22,657 bases of DNA from a virus, in IMG/VR virus record IMGVR_UViG_3300042391_000638, positions 1 to 22,657 of that record; one strand, written 5' to 3'. The notes under the pieces are model-generated. The model had not been told where the DNA came from, did no database searches, and worked only from the letters and a program-made list of their open reading frames with translations. Numbering within the stretch: position 1 is the first letter of the stretch; each line of letters opens with the position of its first letter. Shown here piece after piece: positions 21,052-22,657 of this stretch. A program made the translations under genes and the position numbers.

Positions 21052-22651
21052 CTACGACTTATATACAATCGATACAAAGCACGTATCTCAGAGCGTCATA
21101 AATTCTAGGAATAAGAAGAAGTTATGGAAGTATGGATACGATGAGAAGTACGACCTAGTTGTGATATCTAAGGACGGAACAGTTGGTGAAGTATATCTTA
21201 TAAATGGTCTATATATCGGTCTCCCACTAGCTCCAGAGAAACTTTCTAAGGGATATAATAGATGGGTACCATATGATTATCCAAAAGAATTATCAAAAGT
21301 TAAGACAATATTTGAGTGGAACAGGAGAGATAACGAGTTCAAAGCTAAGTGGGTAGACTTTATTGAGGAGGAGTTTGACAGACGAGAGTTTGGTCACTTC
21401 TTTATGAATAACAGCAAGCCTACTTACTTGACAGGTACTCACTATATGTACCTACAGTGGACTAAGATTGATGTTGGTCTGCCTGACTTCCGTGAATCAA
21501 ATAGAATATATTTTATCTTTTGGGAGGCTTGTAAGGCTGACTCAAGATGTTTTGGTATGTGCTACCTAAAGAACAGACGTTCTGGGTTCTCATTTATGTC
21601 ATCAGCAGAGACGGTTAATATTGGAACGCTTGCAAAGGATTCACGACTTGGAATATGTTCTAAGACAGGGTCGGATGCTAAGAAAATGTTTACGGATAAG
21701 GTAGTTCCAATCATTAGAAACTACCCATTCTTCTTCAAGCCTGTTCAGGATGGTATGGATAACCCAAAGACGGAAATCGCGTTCCGTGTTCCTGCTAGTA
21801 AGATTACTAAGAAGAACATGAACGATGAGCATGAGGAAGAAATAGAAGGACTTGACACAACGATTGACTGGAAGAATACAGCGGACAACTCTTACGATGG
21901 TGAGAAGTTGTTGTTCTTGGTTGAGGATGAGGCTGCTAAGTTAGAGCGACCTAATAACATACTTAACGGTTGGCGAGTTAGAAAGACTTGTCTACGTTTG
22001 GGTAGTAAGATTATTGGGAAGTGCATGATGGGATCAACATCTAACTCACTGGATAAAGGTGGTGAGAATTACAAGAAGTTATACAATGACTCTAATCCTG
22101 CGATAAGATCAGGTAACGGTCAGACAAAGAGTGGTTTATATTCTTTGTTTATTCCTATGGAGTGGAACTTCGAGGGTTATATTGACGAGTTTGGTATGCC
22201 TGTATTCGATGACCCAGAAAAGCCAGTAATTGGTATTGATGGAGAACCTATCAAGATTGGAGTTATATCATATTGGAATAATGAGGTTGCTGCATTGAAG
22301 AATGACTCAGACGCATTGAATGAGTTCTACAGACAGTTCCCTAGAACAGAGTCTCATGCATTTAGAGATGAGTCTAAGCAATCTTTATTTAATTTAACTA
22401 AGATATATCAACAGATAGATTATAATGACTCTCTAGTCAAAGAAAAATTCCTTACACGCGGTAATTTTCATTGGATGAATGGTCAGGAAGATTCAAAGGT
22501 AGTTTGGTCACCAGAAAAAAATGGAAGATTTTTAGTTTCATGGATGCCAACTGGATCGATGGCTAATAATGTGATCCAGTTGGCATCCATGAAACTAAAA
22601 ATCTTCCATTTTTTTCATGGATGCCAACTGGATCGATGGCTAATAATGTGA
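21038..22651 (+). CDS. terL: Terminase large subunit, C-terminus disrupted by fold-back repeat
   Basis: The start is ATG 21038 (MEGNNYDLYTIDTKHVSQSV), overlapping the small subunit; an upstream in-frame start would be deep inside that gene. The ATPase domain shows a deviant Walker A (LKNRRSGFSFMSS, residues 177-189), Walker B LLFLVEDEAA (291-300, Asp297 and Glu298) and coupling motif MGSTSN (331-336). It would power packaging of DNA into the head. From about residue 513 (position 22576) the frame enters an inverted copy of its own sequence and ends with QLASMKLKIFHFFHGCQ..., which is not natural protein. The C-terminal nuclease domain is therefore absent. If the 77 inserted bases are removed, the frame continues MANNVIV past the right edge, so the true gene is intact but cut by the window end. 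Confidence 0.85.
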   Translation: MEGNNYDLYTIDTKHVSQSVINSRNKKKLWKYGYDEKYDLVVISKDGTVGEVYLINGLYIGLPLAPEKLSKGYNRWVPYDYPKELSKVKTIFEWNRRDNEFKAKWVDFIEEEFDRREFGHFFMNNSKPTYLTGTHYMYLQWTKIDVGLPDFRESNRIYFIFWEACKADSRCFGMCYLKNRRSGFSFMSSAETVNIGTLAKDSRLGICSKTGSDAKKMFTDKVVPIIRNYPFFFKPVQDGMDNPKTEIAFRVPASKITKKNMNDEHEEEIEGLDTTIDWKNTADNSYDGEKLLFLVEDEAAKLERPNNILNGWRVRKTCLRLGSKIIGKCMMGSTSNSLDKGGENYKKLYNDSNPAIRSGNGQTKSGLYSLFIPMEWNFEGYIDEFGMPVFDDPEKPVIGIDGEPIKIGVISYWNNEVAALKNDSDALNEFYRQFPRTESHAFRDESKQSLFNLTKIYQQIDYNDSLVKEKFLTRGNFHWMNGQEDSKVVWSPEKNGRFLVSWMPTGSMANNVIQLASMKLKIFHFFHGCQLDRWLIM

Positions 22652-22652
22652 T
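22514..22652. repeat. 44-bp inverted repeat plus 40-bp direct repeat (fold-back)
   Basis: Positions 22514-22557 are followed, after 15 bases, by their exact reverse complement at 22573-22616. Immediately after, 22613-22652 repeats 22536-22575 exactly. All copies are identical, lie within a conserved coding gene and break its frame. This is the pattern of a template-switch chimera or of an assembly fault at a contig end. Confidence 0.9.
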
Positions 22653-22657
22653 TGTAA

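Overview
The window looks like part of the genome of a tailed double-stranded DNA phage infecting a member of the Bacteroidota, probably the flavobacterial branch. The DNA is AT-rich. Several genes are preceded by the Bacteroidota-type promoter (TTG, about 19 bases, TAnnTTTG) and few have a Shine-Dalgarno sequence. Genes are packed with ATGA or TAATG overlaps. The content is typical of a phage: terminase, tail fibres with S74 chaperone domains, and a lysis cassette. Both edges are probably contig ends: the left edge cuts a gene, and the right edge ends in a fold-back repeat that looks artefactual.

Layout. (1) Positions 1-2272, minus strand: one leftward module read from a strong promoter at 2241-2272. 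It encodes an unknown 128-aa protein, two tiny membrane peptides, a SprT-like zinc peptidase, a tiny secreted protein and a truncated amidoligase-like protein. A degenerate tRNA-like hairpin lies inside it. (2) Positions 2273-3108: an 840-base gene-free control region with four phased arrays or inverted repeats, a candidate replication origin or genetic switch. (3) Positions 3109-4173: a near-leaderless zinc-ribbon gene, then about 800 bases of non-coding DNA in which two or three tRNAs alternate with densely base-paired segments, resembling the large ornate phage RNAs (GOLLD/ROOL type). (4) Positions 4194-6438: two small genes, then phage-encoded groEL followed by groES. (5) Positions 6428-8017: a minus-strand probable winged-helix protein sharing a palindromic divergent promoter with a plus-strand run of small basic proteins. 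(6) Positions 8041-17838: the receptor-binding region, with two S74-chaperone fibres, a duplicated partner-protein family, a collagen-like/beta-helix fibre, a second beta-helix fibre and a long possibly chimeric fibre. (7) Positions 17871-19582: lysis cassette (single-molecule spanin, coiled-coil membrane protein, holin, M23 endolysin). (8) Positions 19584-22651: small conserved genes leading to the terminase small and large subunits.

How it fits together: the right-hand part is a late morphogenesis, adsorption, lysis and packaging module, and GroEL/GroES probably help fold its large trimeric structural proteins. The left part is likely an early or accessory module transcribed away from the control region. 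The most unusual pieces are the phased repeat arrays at 2439-3080 and the tRNA-interrupted structured RNA at 3373-4173. Function calls rest on motifs read by eye; no database search was run.
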